Below, piece by piece: positions 25,866-33,750 of a stretch of DNA of 64,000 nucleotides. Under the pieces are notes generated by a model that was not told the DNA's origin, made no database searches, and saw only the letters and a list, made by a program, of their open reading frames with translations. The translations under genes were made by a program, and so were the position numbers. Source of the stretch: an uncultured Christensenellaceae bacterium (lineage in GTDB: Bacteria; Bacillota; Clostridia; Christensenellales; UMGS416); the NCBI GenBank assembly GCA_944376795.1, contig CALWDW010000054.1, positions 1-64,000 on the forward strand, read 5' to 3'. Positions within the stretch are counted from its first letter, which is position 1. Each line of letters begins with the position of its first letter.

Positions 25866-27989
25866 CTACTGGCCGCAGGGCGCGGAGGACTCTGCGATTG
25901 CCTGCTGCAGCATGGCCTCTGCTTCGGCCTGGATAGCGTCTACCGCGGCCTCCGCCTCCGTGCCGGCCAGCGTCTCCTGCTGCATGGCCGCCATCATGTC
26001 CTCGTAGGTCTCAAAGGTGCGATCGCCCAGGCTGTAAACCTCCGGCACGCCCTGGGTCTGGGGCGCAACGCGCTCCTGACAGTAGTCACAGTCACAGGGC
26101 GCCATGGAGAGCCCTCGGGCCGCCTGCAGCGGATGGGTGAAGAGCTTGGCGGCGTCTTCCCCAGCCACCTGTTCCAGGTGTGAGTTGGCAAAGAGCAGCA
26201 GCTGGCCGGTGTAGGGCAGCAGGCGCGGGGTGTAGGAGGCGTTCTCCAGATTCAGCAGATCCAGCACCACCTTGACACCAATGGAGGTGCCCAGGGTGAT
26301 ATCCACGTCGATGCCAGGCTCAAAGTGGACCTTGGCCTCGTCCGCCTGATCCAGATAGAAACGGTTGCGCTCCACGGCGGCGGCCTCCACCGCCTCGCGG
26401 AAGGCGCAGCGGTAGCGGGTCATCTTCCGGCCGGGCAGCCAGCGGAAGCACTCCAGCACCCCCGCCCGGCTCCAGAAGCCAATGGAGACAAAGGGACGCT
26501 GGAAATCATAGGCCAGATCATTGGCAAAAGCATTGCCCAGGCGATTGTCCCCGCAGCCCAGGAAGACCGCCGGACGGTCCTCGATGCAGTCCACCAGCAG
26601 GCTCTGGGGAAGATTCTGGATGATGCCCGGGAAAACCGTCACCGAGGCGGTGGGGTTGATCCGCAGGATTCGCTCCCGCAGCGCCTCCACCTTGTAGCGG
26701 CCCAGGGACTCCAGCCCCAGCTGGTGGCGGCAGATATTGTGGATTTCCAGCACGTCGGGGTCGCAGAGCAGGAACCGCCCCACCCCGTTCCGGGCCAGCT
26801 GCAGCGCCGCCACCGATCCCACACTGCCGCAGCCCGTCAGCACCACGGTGGTGTTCAGATTCCAATCGGTCTCCATGAGGCCGCTCTGGCGGCTGAAGAG
26901 ATTCTGCACCAGGCTGTAGGGCTCAGCCGTCAGTGGAATAGGCGCGGCCTCGCCGTCCAGGTAGAAGAAGGACAGGCCTTCCTCATCCTGGAGGGCGCGG
27001 ATGCCCCGGTCTACCGGCCCGAACCCGCCGATAACCGACGCACCCAGCGCCGGGTCGGGTTCGGCGCCCGTCCAGCCCAGGATGGCGTGCGCCCCGGTCT
27101 CTGGACGCAGATAGCCGTAAAAGCTGCCCCGGAACCCGTCCTGCAGGATATGATCCAGCAGGGCCTGGGGAATGGATATGGTATTCTTGGGCTGCGGACG
27201 TTCGCCGCCGGATGGGGAGACGGCGGCCGCTTCGGTCGGAGACTTTTCGGCGGGGGTCTCCTCGGCGGGAGCCGCTTCCTCACGGGACGCTGCCCCGGGG
27301 GACTGGAAATGGCCGGGGAAGAGACGGCGGGGCAGCTTCCCAGCCAAGAGCTCCTTATCCCAGGGACGCAGGCCGATCCAGGGCCGCTTGGGCTGGGCCC
27401 GGGCAAAGAGCTCCTCCGGTTCGGCTAAGGCCAGGATCTCTTCGGGGAAGGCATCGTCCCCCACGGTGTAGGGGACCCGGGTAAGCACCCGGTCCTTGCC
27501 CGCGTAGTAGAAGGTCATCCGCAAAGAGGGGTCCATATTGACCAGCATGGTCAGGATGCCGCAGCGGGAGTCCTGCACGTGATCGTCAATGGTATCCAAG
27601 TCGGTGCCGCTGAAGGTATCCATGGACCCGGGATGACGGTGGTAGAAGCCCAGGATTCCCGGGGGATAGCGGTAGATCCGCTTCAGCGCGCCGGCAAGGT
27701 GGTTGGCGTAGGGAATGTCGTACTGGAAGTAGGAACGGCTGTTGATGGTATCCTTGATGCCGGGATCCACCACATCCACCAGGTACCAGATCCCTTGATG
27801 GAAATGGCCCAGGAAGACGCCGCCCGTCTCGTTGTCCCCATGGCTGAAGACCTCGGCCAGAATGGCCCGGTAGGCTCGGTCGGAGACCGCCACGGCCCGG
27901 CATACGTCACGCGGGGTGTCGTCATAGCGGTAGGAAGGGAAGGTTGCCGCCGGCCGGGCGGGGAATTCCCAGAAAATCTGCTTTTTCAT
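25866..27989 (-). CDS. JAB (JAMM) metalloprotease fused to E1-like ThiF adenylyltransferase
   Basis: A 707-aa fusion. Residues 40-165 form a JAB domain with a full JAMM motif: Glu54 in ETGGVFLGH, then His117-x-His119-x7-Ser127-x2-Asp130. An Ala/Glu/Pro-rich linker covers about 230-268. Residues 375-600 are the ThiF/E1 domain with the nucleotide loop GCGSVG (386-391), DPDVLEIHNICRHQ (410-423) and GCGDNR (478-483). A CxCxxC cluster at 632-637 probably binds zinc, and the tail is acidic and helical. E1 domains adenylate the C-terminus of a ubiquitin-like protein and JAB domains cleave such conjugates, so both activities sit in one polypeptide. The start at 27989 follows GAAAGGAG. It is placed between the E2-like and transglutaminase genes. 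Confidence 0.9.
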   Translation of the reverse strand: MKKQIFWEFPARPAATFPSYRYDDTPRDVCRAVAVSDRAYRAILAEVFSHGDNETGGVFLGHFHQGIWYLVDVVDPGIKDTINSRSYFQYDIPYANHLAGALKRIYRYPPGILGFYHRHPGSMDTFSGTDLDTIDDHVQDSRCGILTMLVNMDPSLRMTFYYAGKDRVLTRVPYTVGDDAFPEEILALAEPEELFARAQPKRPWIGLRPWDKELLAGKLPRRLFPGHFQSPGAASREEAAPAEETPAEKSPTEAAAVSPSGGERPQPKNTISIPQALLDHILQDGFRGSFYGYLRPETGAHAILGWTGAEPDPALGASVIGGFGPVDRGIRALQDEEGLSFFYLDGEAAPIPLTAEPYSLVQNLFSRQSGLMETDWNLNTTVVLTGCGSVGSVAALQLARNGVGRFLLCDPDVLEIHNICRHQLGLESLGRYKVEALRERILRINPTASVTVFPGIIQNLPQSLLVDCIEDRPAVFLGCGDNRLGNAFANDLAYDFQRPFVSIGFWSRAGVLECFRWLPGRKMTRYRCAFREAVEAAAVERNRFYLDQADEAKVHFEPGIDVDITLGTSIGVKVVLDLLNLENASYTPRLLPYTGQLLLFANSHLEQVAGEDAAKLFTHPLQAARGLSMAPCDCDYCQERVAPQTQGVPEVYSLGDRTFETYEDMMAAMQQETLAGTEAEAAVDAIQAEAEAMLQQAIAESSAPCGQ

Positions 27990-28049
27990 GGTAAGGCTCC
28001 TTTCAAGGCGAAGATTCGCTGCGGACGGCGGCAGCATGGGGCGGGGAAA

Positions 28050-28922
28050 TTAGTGGCGGCAGAAGGCTTGCCAGCACGTATCGTAGAGCAGACCCATCTC
28101 GTAGTAGTAGGCCCACTTGATGGTCCAAGCCGCCGCGGTGACTGCGCTGGTCACCAGGTTTACCCCGGTGTCTACGTCCGAAGTGCGGGCCGTGCACAGG
28201 TGGATGTTATTGTTTTCATCCCGGAGCAGGTGGGGAACGCTCTCCCGGCCGGCTTGACGGGCACGGCGCTGCAGTTCCTGGATGGTGGGACTGGCCAGAT
28301 AGCAGCGGATGGAACCACCGTAGTTCTTGTTATTGGGGTGGTCGGCGTCATAGACCAGCATGGCATTGTAGGGGCGGAAGGTATTGCCGATGCGAATGCG
28401 GAAGGGGAGATGCCAGTAGACCCGCCCGTCCTTCAGGGTGCCCAACTGGGCCTGGGGGAAGTGCTGATGCATGAGAGCCTGCTCTTGATCAAAGAGCTCG
28501 CGGTCTTTCTGGTACCACTGGCGGGCGGCGAAGGAGGCCTTCTTGGTGGAGGTGATGGTGGCGTCGCCGCCCAGAGAGCTCTCGGAGCCAGGACGGACGA
28601 TGGTACCGTCGGGAGCGAACTGCATGGAGTCGCCGTTCTCAATGGAGCGGCGGAGGTCGGCCAGTTGGTCAGAGACGGAGTCGGCGGCGAAGGAGGCCTT
28701 CTTGGTGGAGGTGATGGTGGCGTCGCCGTCCAAAGAGCTCTCGGAGCCGGGACGGACGATGGTACCGTCGGGAGCGAACTCCATGGAGTCGCCTCTTTCG
28801 ATGGAGCGGCGGAGATCGGCCAGCTGGTCGGAGACGGAGTCGGCGGCGAAGCGGCCGGCGGTCAGACGGGTGATGGTTTCGGCTTCCATAGCCGGACGGT
28901 TGGCCCAAGAATCATACTTCAT
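28050..28922 (-). CDS. E2-like (UBC fold) protein with 53-residue N-terminal tandem duplication
   Basis: A 290-aa protein. Residues 25-77 and 78-130 are a nearly identical 53-residue repeat containing SVSDQLADLRRSIE and APDGTIVRPGSESSL. Residues 140-290 look like a bacterial E2/UBC fold: VYWHLPFRI, YNAMLVYDADHPNN, then HLLRDENNNIHLC, which fits the E2 HxN...C active-site pattern with Cys243 as the candidate thioester residue. The start at 28922 follows AGGAGGTA. It has its own promoter at 28980-29008 and is followed at 60 bases by the JAB-E1 gene. No separate ubiquitin-like protein is visible, so the repeats or the membrane protein sharing DGTIVR are candidate partners. The E2 call is moderate. 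Confidence 0.62.
   Translation of the reverse strand: MKYDSWANRPAMEAETITRLTAGRFAADSVSDQLADLRRSIERGDSMEFAPDGTIVRPGSESSLDGDATITSTKKASFAADSVSDQLADLRRSIENGDSMQFAPDGTIVRPGSESSLGGDATITSTKKASFAARQWYQKDRELFDQEQALMHQHFPQAQLGTLKDGRVYWHLPFRIRIGNTFRPYNAMLVYDADHPNNKNYGGSIRCYLASPTIQELQRRARQAGRESVPHLLRDENNNIHLCTARTSDVDTGVNLVTSAVTAAAWTIKWAYYYEMGLLYDTCWQAFCRH
28533..28850 (-). repeat. Two tandem copies of a 159-bp in-frame repeat in the E2-like gene
   Basis: Copies at 28692-28850 and 28533-28691 encode 53 residues each and differ at a handful of bases (for example Arg/Asn, Glu/Gln and Asp/Gly changes). Such similarity at the DNA level indicates a recent duplication or ongoing gene conversion. Confidence 0.9.
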
Positions 28923-28979
28923 AATCGTACCTCCTATGTACTTCCTGCCATCCATGCCTGGATGGGAGGGAATGTCTGT

Positions 28980-29008
28980 AGTATAAACGGCTGGTATCTG
29001 GCGAACAA
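28980..29008 (-). promoter_or_regulatory. Internal promoter ahead of the E2-like gene
   Basis: On the minus strand TTGTTC and TATACT are separated by 17 bases, 58 bases upstream of ATG 28922, in the only sizeable gap of the cassette. Confidence 0.6.
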
Positions 29009-29089
29009 AGGCAAACCCCCTTGAAAACCAGGTAAGCCGTCCCGGGAAACGGGTAAGTGAAAACCATCCCGCAGAGCGGCAATGCGTCG

Positions 29090-30559
29090 TTATGTGCCGT
29101 CGCGAGAGGACCGGGCCAGGAGCGTTCCGGCACTGCTGCGCAGGACAAGACCCTCGGCAGAGAGGCTGCCATCCAGTGGGTGGACACCCCCTGTGCCAAG
29201 AATGCTCTCTCGCGAGACAGGATCCAGCAGAGAAAGGCGTTCCTGCGGGCTAAGCAGGATACAAAGATAGACGCCGCAGCGCCGCCCGTGGACCAGCAGC
29301 CGCTGCAAACGGTGCGTCTGCTCCTTCGTAAGTCCGGAGGGAAGGCCGTGCAGGATCAGCAGCCGGCAGGGCGCCTTGCGCAGCACAGACAGAGGCTGGG
29401 TCAAAACGGTGTCTTCCGGATGGGTGAAGGTATTTTGACGGACCAGCAGCGCCTGAAAAGCCTGCTCCAGCAGCGTGACGCTTTGCTCCTCCTGCTGGCA
29501 TATTTGCAGGGAAGAGGAGGGTACCCCTTCCAAGTCCCGCAGAAACACATAATCCTGCCCCAAATCGAGAGAGTCCAATACCGTGACCGTCAGCGTGCCG
29601 GCGGGAAAAATGCGCAGCGCGCCCAGAGCGATTTCCGCAAGCCATGTGCCTGCGGCGTGGCGGAAGGCCGCGTTCTCCATGGGACCTGCTACCATGACGG
29701 ACATGCCTGAACGAGGCGAGATCCAGACCGAGCCCCGAAGCTGGCGGCCGTCCCAGTGCAGGCTGTTTTTCCACAGCTCCTGGAAGAGCAGGCCGGCCTC
29801 CGGACGGCAGGGAAGAGAAACCGTGCCAATGGGAATCCGGCCCGAAACCACGGCGTCGGCCATGGGAGGATCGGATGTGTCCACCAGGCCGCCGGAACCG
29901 GCCAGTGGGGCCAGCTTCTGCCGCAGCCCCTGCTGCAGCCCGGCATACTGCGCAGCCAGCTCTCTTCGGAGGGTTTCCTCCTGGTGGGAGCGCCACGCCT
30001 TCCAGAGAGCCAGTTTTTTGGCGCTGGCAGACGCAATATCCTGATTGGCGGCGGCGCACTGGCTCTCCACCCGGCGGCAGGTCTCTTGCACCCGCGACCG
30101 GCAGGCGTCCACACTGGCTGCAATCTGGCCAAAGGCGTGGCCGTGAAGAAAGATTCCATGACGCCCCAGCGCCGCATCCAGCTTCCGGGGGATGACGCCG
30201 TTGCGGACCGTATTGGCCAGGCGGTGGCAGGCTTCCAGGGACAGGGGACGAGGGGATGAGGGACGATGCCCGCGGCGCAGATAATAGGGATAGCCGGTGG
30301 GCTCCATGCGGCGCTCCAATGCGCGAAAGTTGGCCCACTCCTGCCGGACTCTTGTCAGGGATGCTTCGGCTTCCTTCCTGCGCTGGTCAAGGAGGGTCTG
30401 CGCCGCCTGAAGCTCCTGCCTCCTGTACCCTTCGTCTTCGTGCGCCACCCGGGCCAGGGCCCGGACGGTTTGATCGGTCACCGCGTTCCAATCGTTTTCA
30501 AACTGGTTTAGGGACTCCGCCAGGTACCGCCAAAGGGTAAAACTGCTCCATGCCTCCAT
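29090..30559 (-). CDS. Coiled-coil protein with degenerate FtsK/SpoIIIE-like C-terminal domain
   Basis: A 489-aa protein. Roughly residues 15-80 and 145-215 are Arg/Glu/Ala-rich coiled coil. The C-terminal half reads GSVWISPRSGMSVMVAGPMENAAFRH where FtsK-like ATPases have Walker A, but the GxxGxGKS residues are missing. Near residue 400-440, CRLLILHGLPSGLTKEQTHRL and RRCGVYLCIL resemble the Walker B and sensor region of FtsK relatives. It is therefore probably a non-catalytic structural or tethering relative. The start ATG 30559 follows GAGAGGAGG. It lies 14 bases after the membrane-protein gene, and its position in the E1/E2 cassette suggests a scaffold that links the membrane protein to the conjugation enzymes. 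The role is inferred. Confidence 0.6.
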   Translation of the reverse strand: MEAWSSFTLWRYLAESLNQFENDWNAVTDQTVRALARVAHEDEGYRRQELQAAQTLLDQRRKEAEASLTRVRQEWANFRALERRMEPTGYPYYLRRGHRPSSPRPLSLEACHRLANTVRNGVIPRKLDAALGRHGIFLHGHAFGQIAASVDACRSRVQETCRRVESQCAAANQDIASASAKKLALWKAWRSHQEETLRRELAAQYAGLQQGLRQKLAPLAGSGGLVDTSDPPMADAVVSGRIPIGTVSLPCRPEAGLLFQELWKNSLHWDGRQLRGSVWISPRSGMSVMVAGPMENAAFRHAAGTWLAEIALGALRIFPAGTLTVTVLDSLDLGQDYVFLRDLEGVPSSSLQICQQEEQSVTLLEQAFQALLVRQNTFTHPEDTVLTQPLSVLRKAPCRLLILHGLPSGLTKEQTHRLQRLLVHGRRCGVYLCILLSPQERLSLLDPVSRESILGTGGVHPLDGSLSAEGLVLRSSAGTLLARSSRDGT

Positions 30560-30573
30560 GGGGAACCTCCTCT

Positions 30574-31077
30574 CTAACGGGAAAGCAGCCAAAGAACGAT
30601 GATGGCAATGATAATGCCCAGAATCCATCGCACCAGCGTCGTGAAAATGGACAGGATCAGCAGCAGGAGCCAGCACAGCCCTAAGCCAATGGCCAGCCAC
30701 AGCAGCGTGCGCCCCCATGAGGCAAACAGCGCCCTGCAGCCGTAATTCCGGCGGCGGGCATGCCGACGGTTATACACGAGGGTGCCCAGCATGCCGGTCA
30801 GCCCGATGATCCACGGCCCCGCCAGATAGAGCATGCGCCGGATGGTATAGGCGTCTGCCTCAACATCGGGCGGCCCAATGAGAATGGAAAAACCATAGAC
30901 TGCCATATAGTGGCATAGCAGCGCTGCAAAGACCATAGAAGTGAGCCAATACAGGAAAATGCGGCTGCCAGCAGGATGATCCACATAGACTGCATGATGA
31001 TTCGGAGTCTGGGGAATGGTCCGTGCGCCGGCAACCCGGCCGCTGCGGACAATGGTACCATCGGATAATGCACGCAT
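30574..31077 (-). CDS. Small polytopic membrane protein with N-terminal DGTIVRSG motif
   Basis: A 167-aa protein. The soluble N-terminus starts MRALSDGTIVRSGRVAG and three to four membrane helices follow (about 40-62, 80-100, 118-140 and 145-166). The DGTIVRSG motif matches DGTIVRPG in both repeats of the E2-like protein two genes downstream, the clearest direct link between members of the cassette. The start at 31077 follows AAAGGAGG. It is the first gene of the operon, with a probable promoter at 31116-31144. I do not recognise a family; it may anchor the complex at the membrane or be the modified target. Confidence 0.72.
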   Translation of the reverse strand: MRALSDGTIVRSGRVAGARTIPQTPNHHAVYVDHPAGSRIFLYWLTSMVFAALLCHYMAVYGFSILIGPPDVEADAYTIRRMLYLAGPWIIGLTGMLGTLVYNRRHARRRNYGCRALFASWGRTLLWLAIGLGLCWLLLLILSIFTTLVRWILGIIIAIIVLWLLSR

Positions 31078-31115
31078 GGAAACGGCCTCCTTTCCGTGAG
31101 GAATTCTTCCCCTTT

Positions 31116-31144
31116 ACTGTAAGCGTTCCCGGGGCAGGCGGCAA
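31116..31144 (-). promoter_or_regulatory. Probable promoter of the E1/E2 cassette
   Basis: On the minus strand TTGCCG and TACAGT are separated by 17 bases, about 40 bases upstream of ATG 31077. Neither box is a perfect match. Confidence 0.45.
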
Positions 31145-31285
31145 AGGAATCCCCCGGAAGCTGTCGGGTAAACGGGCGCGTTCCACAGGAAAGCTGCCGT
31201 GGAATGCGTAAAGCCGTACTTCCAGGGGAAAACGCTAGACTTTTTAGCGCAAGTAGGATAGGATAGAACAAAAGGAGGAATGACC

Positions 31286-32494
31286 ATGGGGTGGGGGCAG
31301 CGCTTTAAGTCCCGGGGCATGCGGCAGGCTTTTTGGTTGGTTACCTATGCGATCCTGCTCTTTTGCGGGCTGATGAACCTGGATTGGGTTCTCGGAGCAC
31401 TACGATGGATGGTGGCGCTGCTGACGCCGCTTTTGGTGGGGATCCTTTTTGTGTTCCTCTTAAACCCCACTATGAAATTTTTTGAGAAAAGGCTGTTCCG
31501 AGCTCCGGCCGCGAAGATGCGAAACGCCAGGGTGAAGGCGCGCGTCCTCAAAGCCGCACGACCGGTCTCGCTGACGCTGGCGGTACTGCTTTTTTTCCTG
31601 GTCATTGGCGGGATTGTGGCCCTGGTAGTACCCCAGTGTGTTGCCAGCATCACCAAGCTGGTGGGCGAATTCCGAAGCTATGTGGATGCCTTCCAGCTGA
31701 CCTTGGATGAACTCAGCGCCTCCATTCCCTACAACCTCAATATTATGGACAGCCTGGACGCATGGGTGGATCAGGCCCTGAAAAACGCCGGGGACTTTAT
31801 TACCAATGTGCTGCCCCAGGTCTTCGACATTACCAAGACGGTGACGAACTTCTTTGTGACGTGCTTCCTGGGGCTGGTGCTGGGCATCTATATCCTTGCC
31901 CGCAAGGAACGCCACCGTCGCCAGGTGGACATGGTGCTGGAAGCGTATTTGCCACCCCAACGATCCGAGCGGCTGCAGGAGCTCAGCCAGTTTACTGTAA
32001 AAACCTTTGAGTCCTATATTTTGGGGCAGTTTACCGAGGCGCTGCTGCTGGGCGTGCTTTGCTTTATCGGCATGACGATTATGGGCCTGCCCTATGCGCT
32101 GCTCATCAGCACCTTTATCGGCCTGACCAATATGATCCCCATTGTCGGGCCCCTTTTGGGGGTTGTGCCCGGGGCGCTGATCCTGTTGGTCATTGATCCC
32201 CTGTACGCCCTGTGGTTCCTGATCTTTATCCTCGTGCTGCAGCAGGTGGAGAATAACCTGATCTATCCCCGGGTGGTGGGCAGCCAGGTGGGGCTGTCCG
32301 GCATCTGGGTGCTGCTGGCGGTCACCATTGGAGGCAGCGCCTTTGGTTTCGTTGGCATCCTCCTGGCCGTCCCCACCATGACGGTCATCTACCGGGTTGC
32401 CAGCGAGAATATCCACCTGCGGCTGCGGCGCAAGCGGGAACGGACGGAGTCACAGAACCAAGGACGCCAAAGCGGCGAGAACCGTCCGGAATGA
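31286..32494 (+). CDS. AI-2E family transporter
   Basis: A 402-aa, eight-helix membrane protein of the AI-2E/PerM family. It has N-terminal hairpin helices, a soluble amphipathic segment around residues 120-190, and the conserved C-terminal part GLTNMIPIVGPLLGVVPGALILL, LQQVENNLIYPRVVGSQVGLSGIWVLLAV and GFVGILLAVP. Members export autoinducer-2 or act as Na+/H+ antiporters; the substrate here is unknown. ATG 31286 is seven bases after AGGAGG and preferred over ATG 31280. It is divergent from the ubiquitin-like cassette and ends at the terminator 32582-32620. Confidence 0.93.
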   Translation: MGWGQRFKSRGMRQAFWLVTYAILLFCGLMNLDWVLGALRWMVALLTPLLVGILFVFLLNPTMKFFEKRLFRAPAAKMRNARVKARVLKAARPVSLTLAVLLFFLVIGGIVALVVPQCVASITKLVGEFRSYVDAFQLTLDELSASIPYNLNIMDSLDAWVDQALKNAGDFITNVLPQVFDITKTVTNFFVTCFLGLVLGIYILARKERHRRQVDMVLEAYLPPQRSERLQELSQFTVKTFESYILGQFTEALLLGVLCFIGMTIMGLPYALLISTFIGLTNMIPIVGPLLGVVPGALILLVIDPLYALWFLIFILVLQQVENNLIYPRVVGSQVGLSGIWVLLAVTIGGSAFGFVGILLAVPTMTVIYRVASENIHLRLRRKRERTESQNQGRQSGENRPE

Positions 32495-32581
32495 CACCGG
32501 GCACGCTTGCCGCAAGAAGCCCGCTTTGGTTGGAGGAAAGCCCCGGAGTGCGCAAAGCGGAATTTGCAGAAACCCAAATAG

Positions 32582-32620
32582 CGGCGCGGAACGGACAGAA
32601 AACCCGTTCCGCGCCGTTTT
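32582..32620 (+). terminator. Intrinsic terminator after the AI-2E transporter gene
   Basis: CGGCGCGGAACGG pairs with CCGTTCCGCGCCG, followed by TTTTCT. Confidence 0.8.
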
Positions 32621-32633
32621 CTGCAGGGATCCC

Positions 32634-32678
32634 AAAAAGAAAAACGAGACGGCATGGGTGCTTCCATACCGTCTCGTT
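32634..32678 (-). terminator. Intrinsic terminator after the 32700 TIM-barrel gene
   Basis: On the minus strand AACGAGACGGTATGG pairs with CCATGCCGTCTCGTT, followed by TTTCTTTTT. Confidence 0.85.
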
Positions 32679-32699
32679 CCTAAGCGTGAGGGATGCGCT

Positions 32700-33488
32700 T
32701 TACAGCACGGCCTTCAGGGCGTCCGCAGCCTCCTGGGGCGTGTAGGGGGAGCCGTCCCGGTGTGTGCCCAGCTCCATCATATAGACGCCGTCATATCCCG
32801 CGGCCCGCAGGGCGGCAAAGATCCGGCCGAAGTCCGCGATCCCCTCCCCGGGCAGCCAATGCTTTTCATTGGTCATGTCGTAGTCGCTGATATGCAGGGT
32901 GGAAACCTTGGCGGCAACGGCCTGGGCAAAGGCATGGGCCTGCTCCTGCAGCATGTGGTTGGTATCCAGGCAGATACGGGCCCGAGGATCGGCATCCAAA
33001 AGCTCCAGCATCTCTGCGGACGTGTTGGCCAGGCAGGTGCGGGGGATATTCTCAATGCAAAGGGTGACCCCTGCCGCCTCCGCCGCATCACAGAGCACAG
33101 GCAGGGAACGCAGGAAAGCCGCCTTGTGCGCCGGCCGGTCGGCATCCGAGATAGGCTCATAACTGGGATGCACCACCGCGCGGCCGATCCCCAGCCGCGC
33201 TGCCAGCGGGAAGTAGGGAAGCATGCGCTCCACAGCCCCGGAGCGGATCTCCTCATCGGGAGAGGAAATGTCAAAGGATGGACCAAAGGGGACGTGAATC
33301 GACCAGAGCTTCATTCCCGCAGCTAGCAGGCGCTGGGCCAAGGCTTCGCTGTCCTGCGGGACGTTTTCATTATGGCATATGGAAACCTCGGCCCAGAGGA
33401 TCCCATTCTCCTGCAGCTGGGTGAAGAAGGATGCTGGGGCATCCAGCGCCGTGGGGCCCATGGACAGGCCCATGGAATATGCGGACAT
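32700..33488 (-). CDS. Sugar phosphate isomerase/epimerase-like TIM barrel (xylose isomerase-like)
   Basis: A 262-aa AP-endonuclease-2/xylose-isomerase-like TIM barrel. Recognisable metal-site segments are CIENIPRT (Glu), LDTNHML (Asp and His) and STLHISDYD (His), with MMELGT near the end carrying the last Glu. ATG 33488 follows AAGGAGGTC. It is related to, but separate from, the three tandem genes at 41068-43503 and stands alone with its own terminator. Possible reactions include keto-sugar isomerisation or epimerisation; the substrate is not predictable. Confidence 0.87.
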   Translation of the reverse strand: MSAYSMGLSMGPTALDAPASFFTQLQENGILWAEVSICHNENVPQDSEALAQRLLAAGMKLWSIHVPFGPSFDISSPDEEIRSGAVERMLPYFPLAARLGIGRAVVHPSYEPISDADRPAHKAAFLRSLPVLCDAAEAAGVTLCIENIPRTCLANTSAEMLELLDADPRARICLDTNHMLQEQAHAFAQAVAAKVSTLHISDYDMTNEKHWLPGEGIADFGRIFAALRAAGYDGVYMMELGTHRDGSPYTPQEAADALKAVL

Positions 33489-33616
33489 GGTATGACCTCC
33501 TTGGATGGACTTGGCTCTATGGTAGCCTCTTTTTCGGAATCTGTCCATGGACGTGGATTCCTTCCTGTCTGTGATCCACCGGAATTGTCGTAGGAAAACG
33601 CATGCCTTGACCAATC

Positions 33617-33645
33617 TTGACAAAGCTTTGTCTATGCGCTACGCT
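33617..33645 (+). promoter_or_regulatory. Promoter of the 33751 permease gene
   Basis: TTGACA and TACGCT are separated by 17 bases. The spacer covers an upstream ATG, which supports a translation start further downstream. Confidence 0.6.
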
Positions 33646-33750
33646 AGCCTTTGGAAACGGTTCTGCAAGAACAGGCAGCCGCGCGGAGAGAGCGCTCCGG
33701 CACGGCCGCGCCCAGGGAAGGGGGATACGGCGGACGGCCCGCCGGAAAGT

